From contig JAEUPW010000172.1 of NCBI GenBank assembly GCA_016790045.1, forward strand, positions 1 to 36,706: a stretch of 36,706 bases of DNA, read 5' to 3'. Origin of the DNA: Candidatus Competibacteraceae bacterium (GTDB lineage: Bacteria; Pseudomonadota; Gammaproteobacteria; Competibacterales; Competibacteraceae). The translations under genes and the position numbers were made by a program. A model generated the notes under the pieces. It worked only from the letters and a program-made list of their open reading frames with translations, was not told the origin of the DNA and ran no database searches. Within the stretch, counting starts at the first letter, position 1; every line of letters starts with the position of its first letter. Positions 16,682 through 24,301 of the stretch are shown here, piece by piece.

Positions 16682-18954
16682 GGCGGCGCGCTCGGCCGGC
16701 GCGCCAGCGCGCCCAACAGCGGCAGCGCGGCGATAAAGGAAAACAGCACCACGGCAATCTCGCCCAAAGTGTCCAAGGCCCGGAAATCGACGATGATGAC
16801 GTTGACGACATTGCGGCCGTGCGCTTGCGGCACGCTGGCCGCGCCGAACCAGTCGGCCAGCGTCCGATCCGCCGGCAAGGCGAACAACTGCGCCAGCAGC
16901 GCCAGGGTTCCCGCCCCGCAGGCCAGCGCCACCAGCGCGTTGAGCGCGCGCGGTTCGCCCTCGATCGCCGGCGGCGGCCCGTAGCGCGGCAGCAGCGAAG
17001 CGGCCACCACCACCAGCGCGGTTTCGACCGCAAACTGCGTGAACGCCAGGTCCGGCGCGCCGGTGAACAAAAACAGCGCGGCGCTGCCGTAACCGACCAA
17101 TCCGCTCGACATCAGCAAGGCCATCCGGTCGCGCAGCAACAGGCCCGCCGCCGCGCCGACAGCGATCAGCGCGGCCGCCGCCAGCCAAAGCCACCCCCGC
17201 TCCGGCCAGGCCGCGAACAGCGACGCCGTCAGCTCGATCCAATCGCGCGCGCCGCTCGCCAAACTCGCCCCGGCCGCCAGCAGCAGCAAACCCAGCAGGC
17301 TGGAGCGCAGATAGGCCGCCAACCGCCCGTGCTGCAACAGCCGGGTCTGCCAGGCCGCCGCGACCGCCACAGCGCCGAGCGCGCGCTCGTAGAAAGCGGC
17401 CGGCCCGAGATGGTCCAGCCAATGGACCCGCTGCAACAAATCGTGCAACCGATCCCAGGCCAAAAACAGCACCACGCCGACCAGAAACGTGATTTCGGCG
17501 GCGACGACCGCCGCGCCGGACCCATACGGCGCCATGATCTCCGTCCCATCCAACCCCGGCGAGATCGATCGCGCCGCCTCCGCTAACAGAGGATCGGCGA
17601 GATTGGGCAGAAATTCGAATTCGAGGCCGACCAACGCGATCAGCAACGGCGGCAACACCATCCGCCAGGGCGCTTCGCGGACGTGATCTTGGGGCTCCGC
17701 TGTCCCGCCGCCGAAAATCCGGATGGCCGCCACGCCCGCGACGGCCGCCGCCGCCGCGTTGACGAACAAGGTCGCGTAACTCACCCAGGCCAGCACCTCG
17801 GCGTCGGCCTTGGCCGAACTGATCAAGTCCTTGGCGACGAAGCCAAAGGACAGCGGGAGACCGGCCATCGACAAACCCGCCAGCAGCGCGGCCGCCGAGG
17901 TCCAGGGCATGGCGCGGCGCAAACCGGTCAACCGGTCGATCACCCGCGTGCCGGTCGCGTGATCGATGTTGCCGGCCACGAAAAACAGCGGCGCCTTATA
18001 GAGGGCGTGGGCGAACAGAAACGTCGCCACCGCCAGGCCCGCGCCCGGATTGGGCAAGCCGATCAGCAGCGTGAGGGTGCCCAAGGCCGAGACCGTAGAC
18101 CACGCCAAGATGAGCTTGAGATCGCGCTCCCGCAAGGACTGGACCGCGCCCCACACCGCCGTCAGCGTGCCGACGCCCAGCAACGTCCTTTCCCACAGCC
18201 AAAGTTCGTTGAACGCGGGGTCCAGCCGCGCCAGCAAATAAACGCCCAGATTGACCATGGTGGCGGAATGCAGGTAAGCGCTCACCGGGGTGGGGGCGGA
18301 CATGGCGCCGGGCAGCCAGAAATGAAACGGGAACTGCGCCGATTTGGTGAAACAGCCCGCGAACAGCAAGGCCAGCGCGGCCGGCAACCGCGGATCGCCG
18401 ACCAGCGTCGGACCCCGCTCGACGATGGCGCGCAGCGAATAGCTTTGCGCCATATCGGCCAACAGGATGAAGGCCGCCAGCAAGGCCAAACCGCCGCTCA
18501 GGGTGACCAGCAAGGCCTGCCGGGCCGAGGCGCGCGCCCGCTCGTCCTCGTGATGGAAGCCGACCAGCAGAAACGAGGTCAAGCTGGTCAGCTCCCAACA
18601 GACGAACACCAGCAGCAGGTGGTCGGCGCTCACCGCACCGGCCATCGCCACCATGAAGGCGATCAGAATCAGGAACAATCGCCCCCGCGCCGGTTCGTGC
18701 GCCAGGTAGGCGCTGGCGTAAACCACCACCAAAGCGCCAATTCCGGCGATCAGGGCGAGAAACTGGGCGGCGAAGCCGTCGATATAAACCGAAAATTCCA
18801 CGCCCAGGACAGGCACCCACGGCCAAGCGCCGCGCCAGGGCAAGGGGTGCTGGAGCAACCCCCAGACCAGACCGATAAATCCCGCCAACGGCAAAAGCGC
18901 CACCCAAAGGTAGCTCGATCTCGATGGCTCGGAATGCGGCGAAGCGGTTGTCAT
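16678..18954 (-). CDS. mrpA: Mrp cation/proton antiporter subunit A
   Basis: A 758-residue, about 20-helix subunit. The N-terminal NuoL-like part has WELTSLTSFLLVGFHHEDERARASARQALLVT, FLFAHALYKAPLFFVAGNIDHATGTR and PLSFGFVAKDLI. The C-terminal part (about 600-758) has the MrpA-specific GAPDLAFTQFAVETALVVV and NVIIVDFRALDTLGEIAVV. It is the first gene of the operon. ATG 18954 is used; an ATG at 18969 would add five residues. This arrangement, with separate A and B, is the seven-gene group 1 type. It exports Na+ (or K+) in exchange for H+ and is known for salt and alkali tolerance. Confidence 0.96.
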   Translation of the reverse strand: MTTASPHSEPSRSSYLWVALLPLAGFIGLVWGLLQHPLPWRGAWPWVPVLGVEFSVYIDGFAAQFLALIAGIGALVVVYASAYLAHEPARGRLFLILIAFMVAMAGAVSADHLLLVFVCWELTSLTSFLLVGFHHEDERARASARQALLVTLSGGLALLAAFILLADMAQSYSLRAIVERGPTLVGDPRLPAALALLFAGCFTKSAQFPFHFWLPGAMSAPTPVSAYLHSATMVNLGVYLLARLDPAFNELWLWERTLLGVGTLTAVWGAVQSLRERDLKLILAWSTVSALGTLTLLIGLPNPGAGLAVATFLFAHALYKAPLFFVAGNIDHATGTRVIDRLTGLRRAMPWTSAAALLAGLSMAGLPLSFGFVAKDLISSAKADAEVLAWVSYATLFVNAAAAAVAGVAAIRIFGGGTAEPQDHVREAPWRMVLPPLLIALVGLEFEFLPNLADPLLAEAARSISPGLDGTEIMAPYGSGAAVVAAEITFLVGVVLFLAWDRLHDLLQRVHWLDHLGPAAFYERALGAVAVAAAWQTRLLQHGRLAAYLRSSLLGLLLLAAGASLASGARDWIELTASLFAAWPERGWLWLAAAALIAVGAAAGLLLRDRMALLMSSGLVGYGSAALFLFTGAPDLAFTQFAVETALVVVAASLLPRYGPPPAIEGEPRALNALVALACGAGTLALLAQLFALPADRTLADWFGAASVPQAHGRNVVNVIIVDFRALDTLGEIAVVLFSFIAALPLLGALARRPSAPP

Positions 18955-18983
18955 GCAAATCGATCTCAAGGCCAGATCGGCGA

Positions 18984-19012
18984 ATTCTAAGGAGCCGCTG
19001 GAGCGCTCACAA
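18984..19012 (-). promoter_or_regulatory. Candidate sigma-70 promoter of the mrp operon
   Basis: On the minus strand TTGTGA (19012-19007) and TAGAAT (18989-18984) are 17 nt apart, matching 4/6 and 5/6 of the consensus. Initiation near 18977 would give a leader of about 23 nt before the mrpA ATG. Confidence 0.45.
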
Positions 19013-19088
19013 CTCGCCGCGCCGTCAGCACCGCGCTTTTTCTCTATTTGGTTCGATAATTGCTTATTCCATTAAGCTATCGTTCAGT

Positions 19089-19102
19089 TTGATGAGAATC
19101 AA
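19089..19102. promoter_or_regulatory. FNR/ANR-type box
   Basis: TTGATGAGAATCAA matches the FNR/ANR consensus TTGAT-N4-ATCAA at all ten defined positions. Its centre (19095.5) lies about 63 nt before the predicted start of transcription of the plus-strand gene at 19186, near the -61.5 spacing of class I activation, and about 118 nt before the predicted mrp start. Function is inferred from sequence. Confidence 0.5.
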
Positions 19103-19123
19103 GCTGTTGGACCCCCAAAAAAC

Positions 19124-19171
19124 TTGACAAAAAACGGGATACATACTATGTATTAAATTTGTATATACAAA
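19124..19171 (+). promoter_or_regulatory. Promoter with two operator-like palindromes before the RHH gene
   Basis: TTGACA (19124-19129) lies 17 nt before TATGTA (19147-19152). The -10 is inside the perfect palindrome ATACATA-C-TATGTAT (19139-19153). A second perfect palindrome, TTTGTATATACAAA (19158-19171), covers the likely transcription start. Ribbon-helix-helix repressors commonly bind such sites in front of their own genes, so autoregulation is likely. Confidence 0.6.
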
Positions 19172-19185
19172 AAGCCGGCCTTTTC

Positions 19186-19365
19186 ATGGCAAAAAGAAAA
19201 AAACATAAAGCCCGCAAGGATGACGACGTGAAACTGGTGGTTCGGATCGAAGCGGATCTGCGCGATGCGTTTATCGAAACCTGTCAGAGCATGGACACCA
19301 CGGCTTCGAGAGAAGTGCGGCGCTTTATCCGGGATTTCCTGGCCCGCTCGGGCGACGGGAGCTGA
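19186..19365 (+). CDS. Small ribbon-helix-helix-like DNA-binding protein
   Basis: A 59-residue protein. A lysine-rich N terminus (MAKRKKHKARKDDD) precedes a predicted beta strand (VKLVVRIEADL) and two helices (RDAFIETCQSMDTTASREVRRFIRDFLA), the layout of CopG/Arc-type ribbon-helix-helix repressors common on plasmids. ATG 19186 is preferred, as an earlier ATG at 19159 would place the palindromic operator inside the gene. There is no toxin gene next to it, so antitoxin identity is unlikely from context. Target genes are unknown; its own promoter and perhaps mrp are candidates. Confidence 0.65.
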   Translation: MAKRKKHKARKDDDVKLVVRIEADLRDAFIETCQSMDTTASREVRRFIRDFLARSGDGS

Positions 19366-19440
19366 AGCGACGCTGCAAGCCGATCTGCCAATTTATATAT
19401 TTATTTGATTTTTATAAAATTTTTAGCGAGGTGTGCCGTC

Positions 19441-19608
19441 ATGTTTCATCACTCCCCCATCACCAGCTCTCAAGAGCAAACCCGAGCCGCGATCAAAGCC
19501 ATGAGCGCCTACTTCATCGCGACCGACCAGGCGCGGCCCCGGCAGGAACGCCAGCAGTTGGCCCGCGAGTGGCTGGCCGCCGTGCGCCGCTTGCGCGCCG
19601 CACGCTAA
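19441..19608 (+). CDS. Small hypothetical protein, 55 aa
   Basis: A 55-residue reading frame starting at ATG 19441, with GAGGTG about 8 nt upstream. The product is Arg/Ala/Gln-rich and mainly helical (SQEQTRAAIKAMSAYFIATD, then QERQQLAREWLAAVRRLRAAR), with no recognised family, signal peptide or membrane segment. An AT-rich stretch at 19388-19425 precedes it and could hold a promoter. It sits between the RHH gene and the histidine kinase, 89 nt before the latter. The ribosome-binding site and sensible codon use support it as real, but the function is unknown. Confidence 0.5.
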   Translation: MFHHSPITSSQEQTRAAIKAMSAYFIATDQARPRQERQQLAREWLAAVRRLRAAR

Positions 19609-19697
19609 CGCCTCTCAGCCCGCCCGCCGTCCCGCTGGCTGGAATCGCCTTTTCCGATTCCCGGCTTCAGGCACCGTCGCGGCTGGCCCTTCCCGTC

Positions 19698-21017
19698 GTG
19701 AACGCCATCCGCCAACGGCTGCTGTTGGGGCTATTGGTCGGTCTATCCCTGGTGCTGGCCGCCTCCGGTTTCACGGCTTACCGCCAAGCCCGCAGTGAAA
19801 CCAACGCCCTGTTCGACTATCAGTTGCAGCAGACCGCGCTGGCGCTGCGCGATCAGAATTTGCTCGCCTTGGCCATGGGCGGCGAAGGCGACAACGCCGG
19901 CGATCTGCTGGTGCAAATCTGGGACCGGAGCCGGGGTCTGCTGTATGTGTCGCAACGAGAACGAGAATTGCCGTTCTCGACCCGGCCCGGATTCGCCGAT
20001 CTCGATTGGCGCAACCAAGCTTGGCGACTGTTCGCCCTTCATGCCGGCGACCGGATCGTGCAAGTCGCGCAACCCTTGAGCGTGCGCTTGCGCATGAGCG
20101 CCGACATCGCGTTGCGCAATCTCGCGCCGTTTCTGTTGCTGCTACCGGGCATGGGGTTGGTGGTTTGGTTCGGCGTGGGCGCGGGCCTGCGCCCTTTGCA
20201 CCGTCTGGCCGAGGCGATCCAGCGCCGGCGCCCCGATGCGCTGGAGCCGGTCGCGCCGGAACGGTTGCCGGCAGAAATCGTCCCGCTGGTCCAGGCTCTC
20301 AACGATCTGTTGGCGCGGCTGGCGCGAGCGCTGGACAATCAGCGGCGTTTCGTCGCCGACGCCGCGCACGAGTTGCGCACGCCGTTGACCGCCGTGCGCC
20401 TGCAAGCCGATCTGGCCCGCCGCGCCACCGACCCCGAAAGCCGCAACGGCGCGTTGCGCGATTTGGGCGCGGGCCTGGATCGCGCCGCCCACTTGGTCGA
20501 ACAGTTGCTGGTCATGGCCCGGCTGGACGCCGAACCCGCCAGCCGCTCGGAAGCGGTGGACTTGCTGGCGCTCGCCAAAGCCGTGGTGGCGGAGCAAGCC
20601 GCCATCGCTGACGCTGCCGGTCTGGATCTGGGTCTGGCGTCCGCCGAACCCGCCACGGTCGAAGGCGATCCCGGCGAACTGCGCGCCTTGCTCGACAATT
20701 TGGTGGATAACGCGCTGCGCTACACGCCGCGCGGCGGCCGAATCGATGTCGGAATCCAGCGATCCGCACCCGAAACGCTGCTCTGGGTTCGCGACACCGG
20801 ACCCGGCATTCCGCCGGCCGAACGAGAGCGGGTGTTCGACCGCTTCTATCGCGGCGCTGACGCCAAGGTCGCGGGCAGCGGCCTGGGGTTAGCCATCGCC
20901 AACCGCATCGCCCTGCGCCATGGCGCGCGCATCGAGTTAGGCGCGCCCGAATCCGGATCGGGCTTGCTGGCGACAGCGCGCTTTCCCCGGATCGAAACCG
21001 CGAACCGCCCAGGTTGA
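19698..21017 (+). CDS. Sensor histidine kinase without an adjacent response regulator
   Basis: A 439-residue membrane kinase of QseC/TctE type. Membrane helices lie at about 7-27 and 143-163 and enclose a periplasmic sensor of about 115 residues. HAMP-like linker follows, then the H-box FVADAAHELRTPL with the phospho-accepting His at 224. Next come the N-box NLVDNALRYTP, the G1 box DTGPGIP and the G2 box GSGLGLAIAN. All catalytic motifs are intact. GTG 19698 is chosen because the membrane helix then follows directly; upstream codons are Pro-rich and unconvincing. No response regulator gene lies on either side, unlike most members, so the partner must be elsewhere. Confidence 0.92.
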   Translation: MNAIRQRLLLGLLVGLSLVLAASGFTAYRQARSETNALFDYQLQQTALALRDQNLLALAMGGEGDNAGDLLVQIWDRSRGLLYVSQRERELPFSTRPGFADLDWRNQAWRLFALHAGDRIVQVAQPLSVRLRMSADIALRNLAPFLLLLPGMGLVVWFGVGAGLRPLHRLAEAIQRRRPDALEPVAPERLPAEIVPLVQALNDLLARLARALDNQRRFVADAAHELRTPLTAVRLQADLARRATDPESRNGALRDLGAGLDRAAHLVEQLLVMARLDAEPASRSEAVDLLALAKAVVAEQAAIADAAGLDLGLASAEPATVEGDPGELRALLDNLVDNALRYTPRGGRIDVGIQRSAPETLLWVRDTGPGIPPAERERVFDRFYRGADAKVAGSGLGLAIANRIALRHGARIELGAPESGSGLLATARFPRIETANRPG

Positions 21018-21075
21018 CGGCGCGGGGCCACGGTTTGCCAAAGCCGGTGCGGTGGGACGCCGCTCGAGCGAGGGC

Positions 21076-21094
21076 CGCGCGGGCGCGCGATTTT
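21076..21094 (+). terminator. Weak terminator-like hairpin after the histidine kinase gene
   Basis: CGCGC (21076-21080), loop GGGC, GCGCG (21085-21089), then ATTTT. The stem is short and the T-run only four bases, so this is tentative. A possible -10 TATAGT (21099-21104) for the following permease lies just beyond. Confidence 0.25.
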
Positions 21095-21139
21095 GGAGTA
21101 TAGTTAACGCCGGCATAAGACCAACGACGAGAATCCCGC

Positions 21140-23104
21140 ATGCCGTCTGTTGACCCTTTTAAAGAAGCGGCGATGGGAAAGCCGCCCGCCCCAGCCGATC
21201 CCCCCGCCTCCCAAACGATCACGCGGATGGCTTTTCTGGCCTGGATCGCGCTCGGTGCCGATGGCTTGTCCTCCGCCTGTTACGGGCCGGAAGAAGCGTT
21301 TCTGGCTTTGGGACAGTACATTCACCTCGGCCTTTATCTGGCCATCGCGACCTCGCTTACCGTCTTTATCATCGCGCTGTCGTACAACCAGGTCATCGAA
21401 CTGTTTCCGACCGGCGGGGGCGGCTATAAGGCCGCCACCCAATTGCTGGGTCCGCGCGCCGGCCTGCTGTCGGGTTCGGCGCTGCTGGTGGATTACATCC
21501 TGACCATCGCCATTTCCGTCGCCGCCGGCGTGGACGCCCTGTTCAGTTTATTGCCTCCCGGCGCGCAGCCCTACAAGCTCGGCGCTCAAGTGTTGCTGAT
21601 CAGCCTGCTGATCGCCTCCAACCTGCGGGGCATCAAGGAATCCTTCAGGGTCTTGTTAATCGTTTTTCTCGGGTTTGTGCTGACCCACGGTTTCCTGATT
21701 ATCTACGGCGTGATCGCCCATGCCGAAGGGCTGCCGCAACTGATCCCGGACACCATCAGCGAAACCCGCCAGTTGACCGAAGAGATGGGTTGGGTCTTCG
21801 CCGTCGCGCTGTTCCTGCGCGCTTATTCGCTGGGCGGCGGCACCTACACCGGCCTGGAAGCGGTCTCCAACCACGTCAACATGCTGAGCGAGCCGCGGGT
21901 CAGAACCGGCCGCTACACCATGCTCTACATGGCCGCTTCGCTGAGTTTCACCGCCGGCGGCATCATCCTGCTGTACCTGCTCTGGCACGCCCAGTACGTT
22001 CCCCACCAAACCCTGAACGCGGTCACCTTCGGGGCCATCATCGACAATCTGGGGTTTATCCCGGCGGTCGACTACGCCCTGCTGGCGGTGGTGCTATTTC
22101 TGGAAGCCGGCTTGTTGTTCGTCGCCGCCAACGCCGGTTTTCTCGGCGGGCCGAAGGTCTTGGCGAACATGGCGGTGGATTCCTGGGTGCCGCGCCAGTT
22201 CCGCAATCTGTCGGGTCGCCTGGTCACTCAAAACGGCATCATTTTGATGGGCGTGGGCGCGCTCGGCGTCCTGTTGTGGACCGACGGCAACGTCTCGGTG
22301 CTGGTGGTGCTCTACAGCATCAACGTGTTCATCACGTTTTCGCTGTCTTTGCTGGGGCTGTGCAGGCACTGGTGGTTTAGCCGCTACGACGAGGGCGACT
22401 GGAAATCGCGCCTGTTGCTCTCGCTGGTCGGATTCGCGGTCACCGGCGGCATCTTGATCGTGACGGTGGTGGAAAAATTCACCGAAGGCGGTTGGCTGAC
22501 CATTTTGATCACCGGGCTACTGGTCACGGTCTGCGCCTTGATCAAGCGTCACTACGAACACGTCCGCCAGCAGTTGCGCACGGTCGACGCCCTGTACGCG
22601 CCACGCCCCGACTGGGGCGAGGATTTGCCGGAACCGCCCCTGGCCGCCGATCAGCCGACCGCCATTTTTCTGGTCGGCAAAAACCGGGGGCTTGGCATGT
22701 ACGCGCTCAAATGGATCAATGAGGTTTTCGCCGGGCACTTCAAGAATTTCATTTTTTTGAGCGTCGGCGAAGTGGACGCGGAAAGCTACGGCGGCAAGGG
22801 CGCGTTGCGTTCCTTGCAATACCAGATCGAAAATTCGCTGCGCTATTACGTCAATTACTGCCATAACCAAAATTTGGCGGCCACGTCCTACGCCGCCTAC
22901 GGCACCGACGTGGAGACCGAACTGGAGAAACTGGTCGTCCGGGTGGTGACGGATTATCCCAACGCGGTCTGTCTGGGCAGCAAGCTGATTTTCGACAACG
23001 AAAGCTGGCTGATCTCCTGGCTGCACAACCATACCGCCCTCGCCATGCAACGCCGCTTGCACCTGCGGGAAATCCAGATGATCGTGATCCCGCTCAAGAT
23101 TTGA
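21140..23104 (+). CDS. APC-superfamily permease, KimA/KUP-like
   Basis: A 654-residue protein with about 12 membrane helices (about 25-460) and a soluble C-terminal domain of about 180 residues. The first helices have LGADGLSSACYGPEEAFLALG, then SYNQVIELFPTGGGGYKAATQLLGPRAG and LLVDYILTIAISVAAGVDALFSLLP, closely following the pattern of the KimA potassium importer (SSDALSSVAYG, YPQGGGAY, LLVDYILTVAVSISAG). Potassium uptake is therefore the best guess, but an amino-acid permease role is not excluded. Lying close to the Mrp antiporter and after a sensor kinase, it fits a cation-homeostasis group. ATG 21140 is used; ATG 21173 is an alternative with AAGAAG upstream. Confidence 0.75.
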   Translation: MPSVDPFKEAAMGKPPAPADPPASQTITRMAFLAWIALGADGLSSACYGPEEAFLALGQYIHLGLYLAIATSLTVFIIALSYNQVIELFPTGGGGYKAATQLLGPRAGLLSGSALLVDYILTIAISVAAGVDALFSLLPPGAQPYKLGAQVLLISLLIASNLRGIKESFRVLLIVFLGFVLTHGFLIIYGVIAHAEGLPQLIPDTISETRQLTEEMGWVFAVALFLRAYSLGGGTYTGLEAVSNHVNMLSEPRVRTGRYTMLYMAASLSFTAGGIILLYLLWHAQYVPHQTLNAVTFGAIIDNLGFIPAVDYALLAVVLFLEAGLLFVAANAGFLGGPKVLANMAVDSWVPRQFRNLSGRLVTQNGIILMGVGALGVLLWTDGNVSVLVVLYSINVFITFSLSLLGLCRHWWFSRYDEGDWKSRLLLSLVGFAVTGGILIVTVVEKFTEGGWLTILITGLLVTVCALIKRHYEHVRQQLRTVDALYAPRPDWGEDLPEPPLAADQPTAIFLVGKNRGLGMYALKWINEVFAGHFKNFIFLSVGEVDAESYGGKGALRSLQYQIENSLRYYVNYCHNQNLAATSYAAYGTDVETELEKLVVRVVTDYPNAVCLGSKLIFDNESWLISWLHNHTALAMQRRLHLREIQMIVIPLKI

Positions 23105-23110
23105 ACCGCG

Positions 23111-23135
23111 AGCGCCGGCCGCAAGGGCCGGCGCT
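23111..23135. terminator. Hairpin between the convergent permease and hydrolase genes
   Basis: A perfect 10-bp stem, AGCGCCGGCC (23111-23120) and GGCCGGCGCT (23126-23135), with loop GCAAG. It begins 6 nt after the permease stop and overlaps the hydrolase stop codon (23134-23136). No T-run follows on either strand, so it may act with Rho or as an mRNA end-stabiliser for both transcripts. Confidence 0.5.
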
Positions 23136-23763
23136 AGGATTCCGCCGGCGAGTCCAACACGCTTTCGACCAGCGCCGTCAAGCGGCTCAAGCCGCCGGAG
23201 AAAAAATGATCGGCCGCCGGAAACACGTGCAACTGAGCGGCCTGTTGCCATCGGGGCACGCATTCCCGAAGGCGCGCCGGCCGGGCGAACTCGTCGCGCT
23301 CGCCGCCGATGACTTGCAGTCGCGCGCGCGGCTCGGGAACGGCGGAAAAATCCAGCAAGTTCACCGGAGGGGCCACCAGCAGTTGCCGGCGGACTGTGGC
23401 CAGCGGCGGATCGAGGCAGAGCACGACCCAGGCGCCGAAGGAATAGCCGGCCAGCTCGGTCGCGGGTCGGCCGATCCCCGCCAGGTAAGCCGCAGCGGCC
23501 CGCAAGTCCTCCCGCTCGCCCCGGCCATCGCCGTGATGGCCTTCGCTGGCGCCGACCCCGCGAAAATTGAAGCGCAGCGTGCTGTAACCTCGCCCCTGGT
23601 AAGCGGCGGCCAGCGCCGCCACCACCGGATTGTCGAGATCGCCGCCATACAAGGGGTGCGGGTGAGCGATGACGACCGCCCGAGAGCCGGCCGCCTCGCC
23701 CAGCCGACCCTCCAGCTCGAGCGAACCGGCTTTGAAAAAAACGGTCCGTTCGATCGCGGTCAT
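23134..23763 (-). CDS. Alpha/beta hydrolase
   Basis: A 209-residue alpha/beta hydrolase of the small COG2945-like type. It has the oxyanion motif AHPHPLYGGDLDN (33-45), RFNFRGVGASEGHHGDG (64-80), the nucleophile elbow GYSFGA with Ser108, a likely acid in GGERDEF (about 153-159) and His in AADHFF (about 183-188). No signal peptide is seen, so it is cytosolic. The substrate is not predictable. It is 25 nt downstream of the hemerythrin gene on the same strand and may share its transcript. Confidence 0.88.
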   Translation of the reverse strand: MTAIERTVFFKAGSLELEGRLGEAAGSRAVVIAHPHPLYGGDLDNPVVAALAAAYQGRGYSTLRFNFRGVGASEGHHGDGRGEREDLRAAAAYLAGIGRPATELAGYSFGAWVVLCLDPPLATVRRQLLVAPPVNLLDFSAVPEPRARLQVIGGERDEFARPARLRECVPRWQQAAQLHVFPAADHFFSGGLSRLTALVESVLDSPAES

Positions 23764-23788
23764 CGCGGGTGGCTTGGCGGCTACGGAT

Positions 23789-24259
23789 TTATTTCGAATA
23801 GACCGAATCCCAAATCTTACCGATCCAGGAACGTTTGGTCCAAGACCCTTTCAAGCCCTTTTCCAGGAAGAAACTGGTGTACTTTTTATCGGTCCCCATG
23901 ATGTGTTCGCGCAGCCACTTTCGCAGAAAATGAATCAGTTCCAAATTGATCGGCTTTTCTCCGGCCCTGAATTTAGCCTGGATGGAAATGACCTCGTTTT
24001 TGAGGTCTTCGTGCTGCTTTTTGTGGGCGTCGTAATAGGGAAAATCGAAAATGCGGAACAAACTTTCTTCGAGCGAAAAATGGATGATGGTGTATTGCAC
24101 CAGATCGTTCAAAATACCGTCGACGACCGCCGGGTCCGGTTGGGCTTTCACGGTTTCGTCGTAAAGTTTATTGATGAGTCTGACCAATATTTTATGCTGT
24201 TCGTCGATTTCCTCGATACCCACCGAAAGCTCGTCCGCCCAGGGGATAAACTCTTTCAT
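23789..24259 (-). CDS. Bacteriohemerythrin
   Basis: A protein of about 156 residues with the full set of diiron ligands for a bacterial hemerythrin: His22 (EQH), His60 and Glu64 (HFSLEE), His79 and His83 (HKKQHE), His119 and Asp124 (HIMGTD). It should bind O2 reversibly at a diiron centre; storage, delivery or sensing of O2 are the known options. An extra Lys/Trp-rich tail of about 25 residues follows the fold. ATG 24259 is chosen for the GGGAG about 7 nt upstream; ATG 24265 is also possible. It is 42 nt downstream of the GGDEF-EAL gene. Confidence 0.93.
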   Translation of the reverse strand: MKEFIPWADELSVGIEEIDEQHKILVRLINKLYDETVKAQPDPAVVDGILNDLVQYTIIHFSLEESLFRIFDFPYYDAHKKQHEDLKNEVISIQAKFRAGEKPINLELIHFLRKWLREHIMGTDKKYTSFFLEKGLKGSWTKRSWIGKIWDSVYSK

Positions 24260-24301
24260 TGCCATTCTCCCAAGTAGTCATTTCAGAGCCGCGACCCGAG
24301 C

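Noticed and set aside
19186..19365. RHH protein as an antitoxin
   Set aside because: No toxin-like gene follows with overlap or short spacing; the next gene is 75 nt away and resembles no toxin family.
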